A stretch of DNA of 64,000 nucleotides from JAUHXS01 sp965213575. Lineage in GTDB: Bacteria; Bacteroidota; Bacteroidia; Chitinophagales; JAUHXS01. The position numbers were made by a program, and so were the translations under genes. The DNA lies in the NCBI GenBank assembly GCA_965213575.1, contig CBDBZN010000018.1:1-64000 (forward strand), given 5' to 3'. Below are positions 21,009-29,945 of this stretch, piece after piece (position 1 is the first letter of the stretch; the number at the start of each line of letters is the position of its first letter). The notes under the pieces are model-generated. The model had not been told where the DNA came from. It saw only the letters and a program-made list of their open reading frames with translations, and did no database searches.

Positions 21009-22301
21009 ATGAAAAAGAGAAATATATTATTCGTTTTTGCAATTGCAGCAACGACAATGTTTTACTCCTGTTCTAAAGAAAAAGGATGCACAGATGCTAC
21101 TGCTACGAATTTTGATAATGATGCAGAAGAAGATGACGGATCTTGTGTATATCCTGACAACAATTCCGGCAACCAAAAAGTTGAAAATAACATTACTTCA
21201 AACACTACTTGGAGTTCAGATGTTGTATACCAACTAAGTGGAAGAATTGTAGTAGAAAGTGGTGCTACTTTAACTATCGAACCGGGTACTATTATCAAAG
21301 CAGAAGGTGGCAAGGAGGCTAGTGCTTCTGTATTAATTATTGCCAGAGGCGGAAAAATCATGGCTGAAGGAACAGCTGCCAGCCCTATTATTTTCACATC
21401 TATATTAGACGAAATTGAACCGGGTGAAATATCCAGCCCTAATTTAGATGAATCTTTTAATGGATTATGGGGTGGCCTTATCGTTCTTGGTAATGCAACT
21501 ATTTCAGCTGATGCTTCTGAAGTGCAAATTGAAGGAATTCCCGTAACGGATGCAAATGGATTATACGGTGGATCTAATGACGCTGATAACTCAGGGATTA
21601 TTTCTTATGTGTCTATCAGACATGGAGGAACATTATTAGGCGAAGGCAATGAAATAAATGGACTTACCCTAGGTGGTGTTGGTTCAGGTACTACCATTAA
21701 TCATGTGGAAGTTGTTGGTAATTTAGATGATGGTATTGAGTTTTTTGGTGGAACAGTGAATGCTTCTAACTTATTAGTATGGTCACAAGGTGATGATGCT
21801 ATCGACATTGATCAAGGCTATAGCGGCACTATTAATAACGTTATCACAATAGGTAGTTCAAATTCTGATCATGCATTAGAAATTGATGGCCCGGAAGGTT
21901 CTTCTACTGGTAGCTTCACACTTACAAACGGTACTTTTATTGGATATAATGAAGACGGAGAATGTGGAGATGGCGGTGAATATGCTGACTTTAGAGACGG
22001 TGCTAGAGGTAGTTTATCTAATTTATATTTTAAAAACTTCTGCGAAGATGCAGATTTTGAATTAGATGATGATGTTACTCATAACAATGCTGTAGCAGGA
22101 GATTTATCTTTTGCTGACATACAGGTTAATGTAAGCCACTTAACAGCAGGTAATATGACTATTGATGCTATATTCCAAGATAAATCAGCAATAGGTGGGT
22201 TTACAAACTTTAATGCTACTATTGTTACGACAGCAACAGTAGGGGCAAATGATTCTGAGTTTTCTTCATGGACATGGGCTTCTAAAAAAGGTGCATTTTA
22301 G
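21009..22301 (+). CDS. Surface lipoprotein with beta-helix domain
   Basis: This 430-residue exported protein has a lipoprotein signal (FAIAATTMFYSC), then a short calcium-binding-like repeat GCTDATATNFDNDAEEDDGSC common in Bacteroidota surface proteins, and a long right-handed beta-helix (GATLTIEPGTIIKAEGG onward, with repeated turns such as DDGIEFFGGTVNASNLLVWS and DDAIDIDQGYSG). It ends FSSWTWASKKGAF, with no type IX sorting domain. A strong terminator follows, then a TonB receptor. The pair probably forms an outer-membrane uptake or binding unit. The substrate is unknown; acidic loops hint at metal binding. Confidence 0.75.
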   Translation: MKKRNILFVFAIAATTMFYSCSKEKGCTDATATNFDNDAEEDDGSCVYPDNNSGNQKVENNITSNTTWSSDVVYQLSGRIVVESGATLTIEPGTIIKAEGGKEASASVLIIARGGKIMAEGTAASPIIFTSILDEIEPGEISSPNLDESFNGLWGGLIVLGNATISADASEVQIEGIPVTDANGLYGGSNDADNSGIISYVSIRHGGTLLGEGNEINGLTLGGVGSGTTINHVEVVGNLDDGIEFFGGTVNASNLLVWSQGDDAIDIDQGYSGTINNVITIGSSNSDHALEIDGPEGSSTGSFTLTNGTFIGYNEDGECGDGGEYADFRDGARGSLSNLYFKNFCEDADFELDDDVTHNNAVAGDLSFADIQVNVSHLTAGNMTIDAIFQDKSAIGGFTNFNATIVTTATVGANDSEFSSWTWASKKGAF

Positions 22302-22330
22302 TTTGAGCATAAAACAAAATATATAATACT

Positions 22331-22367
22331 ACATGTCGCAGCTAGAAATAGCTGTGACATGTTTTTT
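22331..22367 (+). terminator. Rho-independent terminator
   Basis: A 14-base stem beginning ACATGTCGCAGCTA, with one mismatch, closes over a GAAA loop and is followed by a six-base T-run. It lies between the beta-helix lipoprotein gene and the TonB receptor gene, and so either separates or attenuates their transcription. Confidence 0.88.
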
Positions 22368-22404
22368 GGGTTATTAAATAAAGAGTTTAAAAAAAATATT
22401 GATC

Positions 22405-25281
22405 ATGTTTAGCAAAAAGTTATTAATTGTTACATTTTTTATAACAATTTCAATTTCATTGTTTGCCGATACAGGTAAAGTGCGCGGTAAATTGATTGAT
22501 GATGGAACAGGTGAACCAATACCTTTTGCTAATGTTTCTTTATTACAAAACGGCACGCCAAAAGGCGGAGTTGCTAGTGATTTTGATGGTAATTATACAA
22601 TTGAAGCTGAGCCGGGTACTTATGACTTGCTAGTCAGTTATGTTTCTTATGCTAATAAAAAAGTTACTGGCATATCTGTCAAGCCAAATGATATTACTTT
22701 GGTTGATATCCGTATGGAAGGTACAGATATGCAGTTGGATGAAGTAGTGGTATCAGTGAATCAAGCGAGAAATACAGAAAATGCATTACTCACTATTCAA
22801 AAAAAATCTGTCAATATTCTAGATGGCGTTTCAGCCCAATCATTTAAAAAAGTAGGTGACGGAAGTGCTGCCCAGGCTATCAAAAGAGTGCCCGGCGTAT
22901 CTATACAAGGTGGCAAATATGTTTTTGTAAGGGGATTAGGTGATCGATATACCAAAACACAATTAAACGGCCTAGACGTGCCCGGCTTAGATCCGGATCG
23001 GAATGCCCTTCAAATGGATATTTTCCCTACTAATATCATCGATAATATTATTGTACTAAAAAGTTTTACCGCAGAACTACCTGCTGATTTTACAGGTGGT
23101 ATCGTAAATATTGAAACAAAAGAATTTCCTGAAGAACCTACACTAGATGTTTCTGTTGGCATCGGATATACACCTGGAATGAATTTAAACAGTAATTACT
23201 TAACTCAAAATAAAAGTAATACAGATTTTCTGGGAATGGATAATGGCTATAGAGATGAGCCATTAAATATGAGTGAAAGCAATCCTAACCCAACCGGCAA
23301 AGTACCGGCACCGCTTGAAAGTCAAAATTCTACAGCAAAGACACAAGCTTTTAATGACGAATTAGCCGCTCAACAAGGTCAAAGCCCACTAAATTACAGC
23401 CTCAGTGTTGCCGGTGGCAACCAAGTAAATAAAGGAGAAAAAACTTTGGGCTATACAGGTGCTGTATCATATAAAAACAATACTGATTTTTATCAAAACA
23501 GAGAACAAAATTTTTATCGTAAACAAGCTTCTGACCCTGCTGTTTATGAATTAAGAGATGAAGTATTGCAGCAAGGAGACTTAGGCGTTAACAATGTTTT
23601 CTTAAGCGGATTATTTGGTGGAGCGATGAAAGGAAAGTATTCTAAACATTCTATCACATTAATGCATTTACAAAATGGTGAGCGCCGATCAGGGATATAT
23701 AATGAACAAAATCTAATCAGCAGTAACAACGAATCTAAGAGAGATAATCTGGAATATACAGAGCGATCTATCAGCAACGTATTGGTTTCAGGTAAATATC
23801 GAAACGTTGATGATAATTGGAAATATGAATGGAAAATTTCGCCAACTATTTCAAAGATTCAAGATAAAGATATCAGAAGTACTGCTTACTTAATAAATCA
23901 AGATGACAGTTCTTTTTCTATTGATCCTAGTGAAGTAGCTTTTCCAAGCAGAATATGGAGAAATTTGAATGAGATCAACTTAGCCGGCAAATTTGATGTT
24001 AGCAATAAGCATCAGTTGAATGGCCATAATGCTGTTGCGAAATTTGGAATAGCTTATACTTATAAGGCCAGAAACTATGAAATTCTAAATTATGAACTTC
24101 AAACAAAAGGTAATTTAGATTATACTGGCAATCCTGATGAGCTCTTGTCTGATGATTTTATATGGACAGACGAAAAAGGAGAAGGCACCTTCATATTCGG
24201 AAATTACCAAAGAAGCAATACTTATGAAGGAACTCAAACAACTCTAGCTGCTTATGCTTCCGAGGAATTTAAAATTACCAAAAAATTAAAAGGTGTAGCG
24301 GGGCTAAGGCTTGAAAAATATGATCAATATTATACCGGCCAAAACCAGATAGCTAATACCAACCCTAATAATGAGAATGCCAGAATTTTTAACAACGACA
24401 AAATTTTAGACCTATTAAACCTCTTCCCTACTATAAGTTTCATCTATGAAACGGATGAAAATTCTAATTTAAGATTGGGTTACTTTAGGACTACTGCAAG
24501 GCCTTCTTTTAAAGAAAAGTCTACCGCAGAAATCGTTGACCCTCTTTCCGGGCTTACTTTCATAGGTAATATTGATTTGGTACAAACAAATATTAATAAC
24601 TATGATGTACGGTATGAGTATTATTTTAGAAAAAGTCAGACAATAGCATTAAGCGGTTTTTATAAAACTTTTGAAAACCCTATTGAATTAACCTCTTTTC
24701 AGCAGGCTCCCAACAGTTTCCAACCTAGAAATGTAGGAGATGCACGCGTAATGGGAATAGAGTTTGAAAGTAAAGTGAATCTTGATATCTTATCAAACAG
24801 ATTAACCAACTTTAATTTTAAAAGTAATATATCATTCATCAACTCCAGGGTAAGATTTGATACTTCAGCAAATGGAACATTACAAGGAAAAAAGAATGGG
24901 TTACGTGCCGGAGAAGAATTGGGAGAATTTAGAGACATGCAAGGGCAAGCTCCTTATATTGTAAATGTAGGATTAGCATATTCAAATAAAGAAAAAGAAC
25001 TTGAAGTAGGCTTATACTATAATGTGCAAGGCCCTAAATTAGTTATTGTTGGTATTAACTTGTCACCGGATATATATTCTGTTCCTTTTCATAGTTTAAA
25101 CTTTAATTTCTTAAAGAAATTTGGTGCAGATAATTCTTATCAGCTAAGTTTTGGAGTCAGCAATATTCTTAATGACTTAGCAGAAGAAGTTACCAGATCT
25201 TATAATGCTACAGATAAAATATTCTCAAGATATAATCCCGGCAGAACATTTAGCATAGGGCTAAGTAAGGCATTTAAATAG
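22405..25281 (+). CDS. TonB-dependent outer-membrane receptor
   Basis: This protein of about 958 residues has a signal peptide, an N-terminal carboxypeptidase-like regulatory domain (KVRGKLIDDGTGEPIPFANV), a plug domain (AAQAIKRVPGVSIQGGKYVFVRGLGDRY) and a C-terminal beta-barrel that ends in an aromatic strand (RTFSIGLSKAFK). I chose the ATG at 22405 rather than a TTG two codons earlier. No SusD-like partner follows. With the preceding beta-helix lipoprotein it forms a recurrent Bacteroidota gene pair. The ligand is unknown. A terminator follows. Confidence 0.9.
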   Translation: MFSKKLLIVTFFITISISLFADTGKVRGKLIDDGTGEPIPFANVSLLQNGTPKGGVASDFDGNYTIEAEPGTYDLLVSYVSYANKKVTGISVKPNDITLVDIRMEGTDMQLDEVVVSVNQARNTENALLTIQKKSVNILDGVSAQSFKKVGDGSAAQAIKRVPGVSIQGGKYVFVRGLGDRYTKTQLNGLDVPGLDPDRNALQMDIFPTNIIDNIIVLKSFTAELPADFTGGIVNIETKEFPEEPTLDVSVGIGYTPGMNLNSNYLTQNKSNTDFLGMDNGYRDEPLNMSESNPNPTGKVPAPLESQNSTAKTQAFNDELAAQQGQSPLNYSLSVAGGNQVNKGEKTLGYTGAVSYKNNTDFYQNREQNFYRKQASDPAVYELRDEVLQQGDLGVNNVFLSGLFGGAMKGKYSKHSITLMHLQNGERRSGIYNEQNLISSNNESKRDNLEYTERSISNVLVSGKYRNVDDNWKYEWKISPTISKIQDKDIRSTAYLINQDDSSFSIDPSEVAFPSRIWRNLNEINLAGKFDVSNKHQLNGHNAVAKFGIAYTYKARNYEILNYELQTKGNLDYTGNPDELLSDDFIWTDEKGEGTFIFGNYQRSNTYEGTQTTLAAYASEEFKITKKLKGVAGLRLEKYDQYYTGQNQIANTNPNNENARIFNNDKILDLLNLFPTISFIYETDENSNLRLGYFRTTARPSFKEKSTAEIVDPLSGLTFIGNIDLVQTNINNYDVRYEYYFRKSQTIALSGFYKTFENPIELTSFQQAPNSFQPRNVGDARVMGIEFESKVNLDILSNRLTNFNFKSNISFINSRVRFDTSANGTLQGKKNGLRAGEELGEFRDMQGQAPYIVNVGLAYSNKEKELEVGLYYNVQGPKLVIVGINLSPDIYSVPFHSLNFNFLKKFGADNSYQLSFGVSNILNDLAEEVTRSYNATDKIFSRYNPGRTFSIGLSKAFK

Positions 25282-25301
25282 TTTCTGTTAGTTTTAGTTA
25301 T

Positions 25302-25336
25302 GGGTTTATTCGCTAAAAGCGAGTAAACCCTTTTTT
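25302..25336 (+). terminator. Rho-independent terminator
   Basis: A stem GGGTTTATTCGCT pairs with AGCGAGTAAACCC across an AAA loop and is followed by six Ts. It lies about 20 bases after the TonB receptor stop. Confidence 0.88.
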
Positions 25337-25433
25337 AATACATACAGTGAGCGAGTAACTTTTTGATTAACACGAAACCTAAGTCATTTGCGTAAAACAG
25401 AGCAGTTAGCAGTCACCCGCTCACTTAAACAAC

Positions 25434-26378
25434 TCAAAACCAACGCTTTCTTTGAAAAAACCATGATAATCCTGCTGCCAGAGATAAAGAAATAATTAAC
25501 ATTAATAAAAAAGCGTGGTCATTTTTTTGAAAAGGTAAGTCGACATTCATTCCATAAAAACTAGCAAGGAGCGTAGGTACCATTAAAACAATAGTCACTG
25601 AAGTCAATCGTTTCATCACTGAGTTCATGTTATTAGAAATAATAGATGAAAAAGCATCCATTGTATTAGCAGCAAATTTGGTATAAATATTTGCCATCTC
25701 TAGCGCCTGACTGGTATCAACGATCATGTCATCCAAGATATCTGTTTGCTCTTCGGTAAGGTCTAAGAATCTTTTAGTTCGTTGCATCTTTATCATCATT
25801 AATTCATTAGATCTAAGTGCCGTGACAAAGTAAACTAAACTCTTCTCAAAATTTAACAACTGGTTGAGTTCCTGATTACGCATAGAGGTATACAGCTCCT
25901 TTTCATAAGCATTTTGCCTACTGCTGATTTCTTTTAAATACTGTAAAAAATAATGTACGTTCCGATCAAAGATTTTAAGGACAAACCTATTTTTATCTGA
26001 AGTATCAAATTCACGCAAGCTGACTTTATGAAAGTGTTTGAGAATTTGATTTTTATAGGCACTAACGGTAATGAAAACATCTCGCGTCATGATGATACCA
26101 ATCGGGACCGTCAAAAATGGAATGATATTCTTGCCCTCTTCTTTATTTGGTACAGGTGTTTTAATTACGATCAAACGCACACCATCCTCCTCTTCGAACC
26201 GTGAACGCTCATCTATATCGATAGAATCGGTCAAATAATCATAGGGAATATCAACAGATTCAGAGAGTTCTTTTAGCCTGCTATAATCAAAAGGAGGATA
26301 AATATTAATCCAACAGCCTTTTTCTAAGCTATCCAGCTCTTTTAATTTATCTTCTTCTGTTTTATAATATTTAATCAT
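25434..26378 (-). CDS. corA: CorA-family magnesium/cobalt transporter
   Basis: This 314-residue CorA-type channel has an N-terminal cytoplasmic alpha/beta domain, a long helical stalk (EEQTDILDDMIVDTSQALEMANIYTKFAANTM), and two C-terminal membrane helices. The selectivity signature GMN is present in FYGMNVDLPFQ between them, and the C-terminus is basic (FFQRKRWF). It is on the minus strand with no close partner. It probably imports magnesium into the cytoplasm. Confidence 0.92.
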   Translation of the reverse strand: MIKYYKTEEDKLKELDSLEKGCWINIYPPFDYSRLKELSESVDIPYDYLTDSIDIDERSRFEEEDGVRLIVIKTPVPNKEEGKNIIPFLTVPIGIIMTRDVFITVSAYKNQILKHFHKVSLREFDTSDKNRFVLKIFDRNVHYFLQYLKEISSRQNAYEKELYTSMRNQELNQLLNFEKSLVYFVTALRSNELMMIKMQRTKRFLDLTEEQTDILDDMIVDTSQALEMANIYTKFAANTMDAFSSIISNNMNSVMKRLTSVTIVLMVPTLLASFYGMNVDLPFQKNDHAFLLMLIISLSLAAGLSWFFQRKRWF

Positions 26379-26580
26379 AGCTTTCGCTATAAAGGTATGA
26401 TTAAAAATTTTGAATGCTGAATTTTAAATTACAGAGATAAATTACGATTTTAGAATTACAATATACGATTGGGGATTGTAATGGATTTTGAATGATAGAT
26501 TTTGCTACAAGCTACCAGCTAAATGTATAAACTATTAAGTCTTAATACTCAAATCAAAAATCGTAACTCTTAAATCTAAA

Positions 26581-27273
26581 CTAGTTACTCATCGCCTCGT
26601 ACATAGCAATATACTTATCGGCTTCTTTTGCTTCTGTAGAATTTGGGTATTCTTTTTTAATTTTTCTGTATGTCTCGGCAGCGTCTTTATAATTTTTTTT
26701 CAATTCCAGAGTCAATGCTAACTTTTTCATAATCATCGGCGATAATAAATTATTATCAATATGATCAACAGCCTTTTCATAATATTTTTGTGCTTTATCT
26801 ATGTCATCCATTTCCATATATGCATCGCCTATTCCTGATAAAGCCAAGGTACTGATCACAATATCATCCGAATCAAATTCTTTTAAATACTCAATAGCAG
26901 ATTCATAGTTACCTAAGTTCAGGTAGGATATTCCCGCATAATAATTGGCCAGGTTACCTGCCTTGACCGCTCCATATTCGTCAGCAATATCTATAAAGCC
27001 TAGATAACTTCCATCGCCATTTAACGCTAAATTAAATGAATCTTGTTCAAAGTATTGCTGAGCTCTAAAGATTTGAGCTTGGCCTTCTTCTTCCATTGGC
27101 GCTAGATACAGATTATAATATGCCCAAATACCTCCAACAATGATGATGACACCAAACAATAACCCATTGATGATTGAACCATTTTCTTTATAGAAAATCT
27201 CTATTTTCTGTAAAGTTTCATTTTGTGCATGTAATTGCTCTTCTTTTCTAATTGGATTATTTTCTTGTGTCAT
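26581..27273 (-). CDS. TPR-containing inner-membrane protein (YfgM-like)
   Basis: This 230-residue protein has a cytoplasmic N-terminus, a single membrane helix (INGLLFGVIIIVGGIWAYY) and a periplasmic tetratricopeptide region (YYAGISYLNLGNYESAIEYL, ALSGIGDAYMEMDDIDKAQKYYEKA, KNYKDAAETYRKIKKEYPN). The layout is that of YfgM-like proteins that accompany the SecYEG translocon. It lies 8 bases downstream of pdhA on the same strand and probably shares its transcript. Confidence 0.83.
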   Translation of the reverse strand: MTQENNPIRKEEQLHAQNETLQKIEIFYKENGSIINGLLFGVIIIVGGIWAYYNLYLAPMEEEGQAQIFRAQQYFEQDSFNLALNGDGSYLGFIDIADEYGAVKAGNLANYYAGISYLNLGNYESAIEYLKEFDSDDIVISTLALSGIGDAYMEMDDIDKAQKYYEKAVDHIDNNLLSPMIMKKLALTLELKKNYKDAAETYRKIKKEYPNSTEAKEADKYIAMYEAMSN

Positions 27274-27281
27274 TATATTTT

Positions 27282-28316
27282 CTAATCAGTGATGTATGGA
27301 TAACCTTCTTCTGCGTAAGTATCGTTGTAAAGCTCTTCTTCGCCCGGATATTCCGACTCTTCTGCAAACTTTACACACTCTTCTATTTCTTGTTTAATAT
27401 CCTCTTGGATTTCTTTAATTTCCTCCTCTGTTGCATATTTATTTTTCTTTATCACATCTAATACATGTGCAATCGGGTCTTTACCTTTAAAATCTTCTAA
27501 CTCATCTTTACTCCTGTATTTAGCAGGGTCAGACATAGAGTGTCCTTTATATCGGTAAGTTTTCATCTCTAAATAATAAGGCCCGTTTCCTGCTCTCACG
27601 TGAGCAACCGCTTCGTTCATAGCCTCTAACACTTTTTCAGGACTCATCCCATCCACTTCTTTAGAAGGCATGTCGTAGGCACAACCTAACTTATACAAAT
27701 CAGTTACATTTGAAGTTCTTTCTACCGACGTACCCATGGCATATTGATTATTTTCACAAATAAATATGACCGGTAACTTCCAAGTCATTGCCATGTTAAA
27801 AGTTTCATGCAAAGAACCTTGACGTGCAGCACCATCACCAAAGAAAGTTACGGTCAATCTACCTGTTTCATTATATTTTTCAGCGAAAGCTAAACCCGCG
27901 CCCAGTGGAATTTGTCCGCCTACAATACCGTGGCCGCCGTAAAAGTATTTTTCTTTTGAGAAAAAGTGCATAGAACCGCCCTTTCCTTTAGATGAACCGG
28001 TAACTTTTCCAAATAACTCTGCCATACATTCCTTACAAGTCATTCCTTTTGCTAAAGCTAAACCATGATCTCTGTATGCTGTAATTAAAATATCTTCTTG
28101 CTCCGTGGCAGATACAACGCCTGCAGATACTGCTTCTTGGCCTATATTTAAATGACAAAAACCTCTGATCTTTTGTTGGCCGTATAATTGACCAGCTTTT
28201 TCCTCAAATCTTCTTTGGCGGAGCATTATCTCGTACCAATACATGTAAGTTTCTTTTGTTAACTTTGTAGTAGGCTTACTTTTGGTATTTGACTTTGCTT
28301 TTGTTTTTGTAGGCAT
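27282..28316 (-). CDS. pdhA: Pyruvate dehydrogenase E1 component alpha subunit
   Basis: This 344-residue protein is the E1-alpha subunit of the pyruvate dehydrogenase complex. The thiamine-diphosphate motif FFGDGAARQGSLHETFNMA carries the GDG-to-N spacing, and EMKTYRYKGHSMSDPAKYRS is the conserved phosphorylation-loop region. A basic low-complexity N-terminus (TKAKSNTKSKPTTK) precedes the catalytic domain. The E1-beta gene is not adjacent in this window. Divergent from recF. Confidence 0.95.
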   Translation of the reverse strand: MPTKTKAKSNTKSKPTTKLTKETYMYWYEIMLRQRRFEEKAGQLYGQQKIRGFCHLNIGQEAVSAGVVSATEQEDILITAYRDHGLALAKGMTCKECMAELFGKVTGSSKGKGGSMHFFSKEKYFYGGHGIVGGQIPLGAGLAFAEKYNETGRLTVTFFGDGAARQGSLHETFNMAMTWKLPVIFICENNQYAMGTSVERTSNVTDLYKLGCAYDMPSKEVDGMSPEKVLEAMNEAVAHVRAGNGPYYLEMKTYRYKGHSMSDPAKYRSKDELEDFKGKDPIAHVLDVIKKNKYATEEEIKEIQEDIKQEIEECVKFAEESEYPGEEELYNDTYAEEGYPYITD

Positions 28317-28406
28317 CGTAAAACTAAATTTTGTGCTAATTTATTAATAATACTTAATATTTTAAGGAATACAACGCAAAAAAGCAACTTCTATCGCTCA
28401 CGGAAT

Positions 28407-29516
28407 ATGTATTTAAAAACACTTGAAGCTCATCAGTTTAAAAACTACAAGCATCTACAGCTAAGCTTAAGTAGTGATATCAATCATTTTTCAGGAGAAA
28501 ATGGTGCAGGCAAGACAAATATTCTCGATGCCATTTACTACCTCACTACCGGCAAAAGTTATTTTAATAACATTGATCAACAAAACATTTTACACGAAGA
28601 AAATTTTTTAAACCTAAAAGGCATTTTTTCTATTCAAGATTATGATGAAACTATCACCTGTGATTATGCTATAGGGAAAAGAAAAACTATTAAAAAAAAT
28701 GCTATCAAATACGATAAGTTATCTCAGCATATCGGTTTTATACCGGTAGTTATGCTTTGTCCTGCAGATGCTCTCATCATTGAAGGACACAGCGATACCC
28801 GAAGAAGTTTTATCGATCAAACAATTTCTCAAACAGAACCCGCTTACTTAGAAACCTTAATAGCTTATTCAAAAGTGCTGACTCAACGGAATAGCCTTTT
28901 AAAACGCTTTAAAGAAAGAGGTTATGTTAATACTGACGAGTTAGCAAGCTGGGACAAACCATTAACGGACTTAGGCAAAATTATTTTTCAAGAAAGAAGT
29001 AAATATATTACTGCCCTCTCTCCTCTTTTTGAAAAACATTATCGGATTATTTCAGGTAATAAAGAAGCTGTTTCTCTGGCTTATAATTCTCAGTTGAGTG
29101 AACAAACGTATCAAGAAGGCCTAAAAGCAAATCTAGAGAAAGACAAAATTTTACAGCGAACCTCTTTTGGTGTGCATAAAGATGATCTCACTTTTTTAAT
29201 AGATGAATTCCCGATTAAAAAATTCGGATCACAAGGCCAGCAAAAGTCGTTCTTAATGGCATTAAAATTTGCACAATTTGAGACCATCCATCAACAAACC
29301 GGTAAAAAGCCGCTCTTATTATTAGATGATATTTTTGATAAACTCGATGCTAAACGGGTAACGCATATATTTAAACTAATTAGCGATTCTACGTTATTCG
29401 GACAAACATTCATCACCGATACTGATCCATCCAGAACTGACAAACTATTTGCGCAGCTGTACGATAAAGCAAAACGATATGGTGTTAAGGACGGTTGTGT
29501 GAGGGAAATGGCATAA
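28407..29516 (+). CDS. recF: DNA replication and repair protein RecF
   Basis: This 369-residue SMC-like ATPase loads RecA at gaps. Walker A is FSGENGAGKTNILDAIYY, the RecF-specific RRSFIDQTISQTEPAYL follows, the signature lies in FGSQGQQKSFLMALKFAQ, and Walker B is PLLLLDDIFDKLDAKR. Full length. Divergent from pdhA with 90 bases between. In many Bacteroidota recF sits beside a DUF721/DciA-like gene; here that gene lies 3.2 kb further on, behind copper genes. Confidence 0.95.
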   Translation: MYLKTLEAHQFKNYKHLQLSLSSDINHFSGENGAGKTNILDAIYYLTTGKSYFNNIDQQNILHEENFLNLKGIFSIQDYDETITCDYAIGKRKTIKKNAIKYDKLSQHIGFIPVVMLCPADALIIEGHSDTRRSFIDQTISQTEPAYLETLIAYSKVLTQRNSLLKRFKERGYVNTDELASWDKPLTDLGKIIFQERSKYITALSPLFEKHYRIISGNKEAVSLAYNSQLSEQTYQEGLKANLEKDKILQRTSFGVHKDDLTFLIDEFPIKKFGSQGQQKSFLMALKFAQFETIHQQTGKKPLLLLDDIFDKLDAKRVTHIFKLISDSTLFGQTFITDTDPSRTDKLFAQLYDKAKRYGVKDGCVREMA

Positions 29517-29569
29517 CAATTGCTCTAAACAAGTAGACAATATTGTCTTTTAACTATGAATTTAAAATC

Positions 29570-29890
29570 ATGAATGATAATAAATATTTAATAGAAAAAC
29601 TGAGTAATTGTATTGCAGCCTGTCAAAGATGCTCAGATGCATGTTTAGATGAAGATAATGTATCAGAAATGGCCGGTTGTATCAGATCGGACAGAGATTG
29701 TGCTGAAATATGTCAAGTAGCACTTAATTTTCTCTCAAGAAATTCTGACAATACTGATCAAATTTTAAGTTTGTGCAAAGAAATGTGTGAAGCATGTGCA
29801 GATGATTGTGAACAACACGAAGCGGAACATTGTAAAAAATGTGCTGAAGCATGCAGAGAATGTGCTGAAGCATGTGAAAAAGTAGGCTAA
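29570..29890 (+). CDS. Cysteine-rich four-helix copper-binding protein
   Basis: This 106-residue protein has the repeated cysteine spacing of the four-helix-bundle copper-storage (Csp/DUF326) family: CIAACQRCSDAC, CIRSDRDCAEIC, CKEMCEACADDCEQH and CKKCAEACRECAEAC. I chose the ATG at 29570 because the family usually begins just before the first cysteine helix. There is no signal peptide, so it is a cytoplasmic copper store. A terminator follows, but the next two genes also handle metals. Confidence 0.88.
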   Translation: MNDNKYLIEKLSNCIAACQRCSDACLDEDNVSEMAGCIRSDRDCAEICQVALNFLSRNSDNTDQILSLCKEMCEACADDCEQHEAEHCKKCAEACRECAEACEKVG

Positions 29891-29902
29891 ATTATTTAAA
29901 CT

Positions 29903-29935
29903 AGGATGGTAAATGTTGTTTTACCATCCTTTTTA
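29903..29935 (+). terminator. Rho-independent terminator
   Basis: An 11-base perfect stem AGGATGGTAAA / TTTACCATCCT is followed by a T-run. It lies directly after the copper-binding protein gene and 11 bases before the permease start. Confidence 0.88.
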
Positions 29936-29945
29936 AGACTTAGTT

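Noticed and set aside
22399..22404. TTG start for the TonB receptor
   Set aside because: The ATG two codons later begins the signal peptide directly and is the more likely start.
26379..26580. A small RNA or repeat family in the corA gap
   Set aside because: The gap has several loosely similar AT-rich words, but they are not exact repeats and no stable fold is evident.
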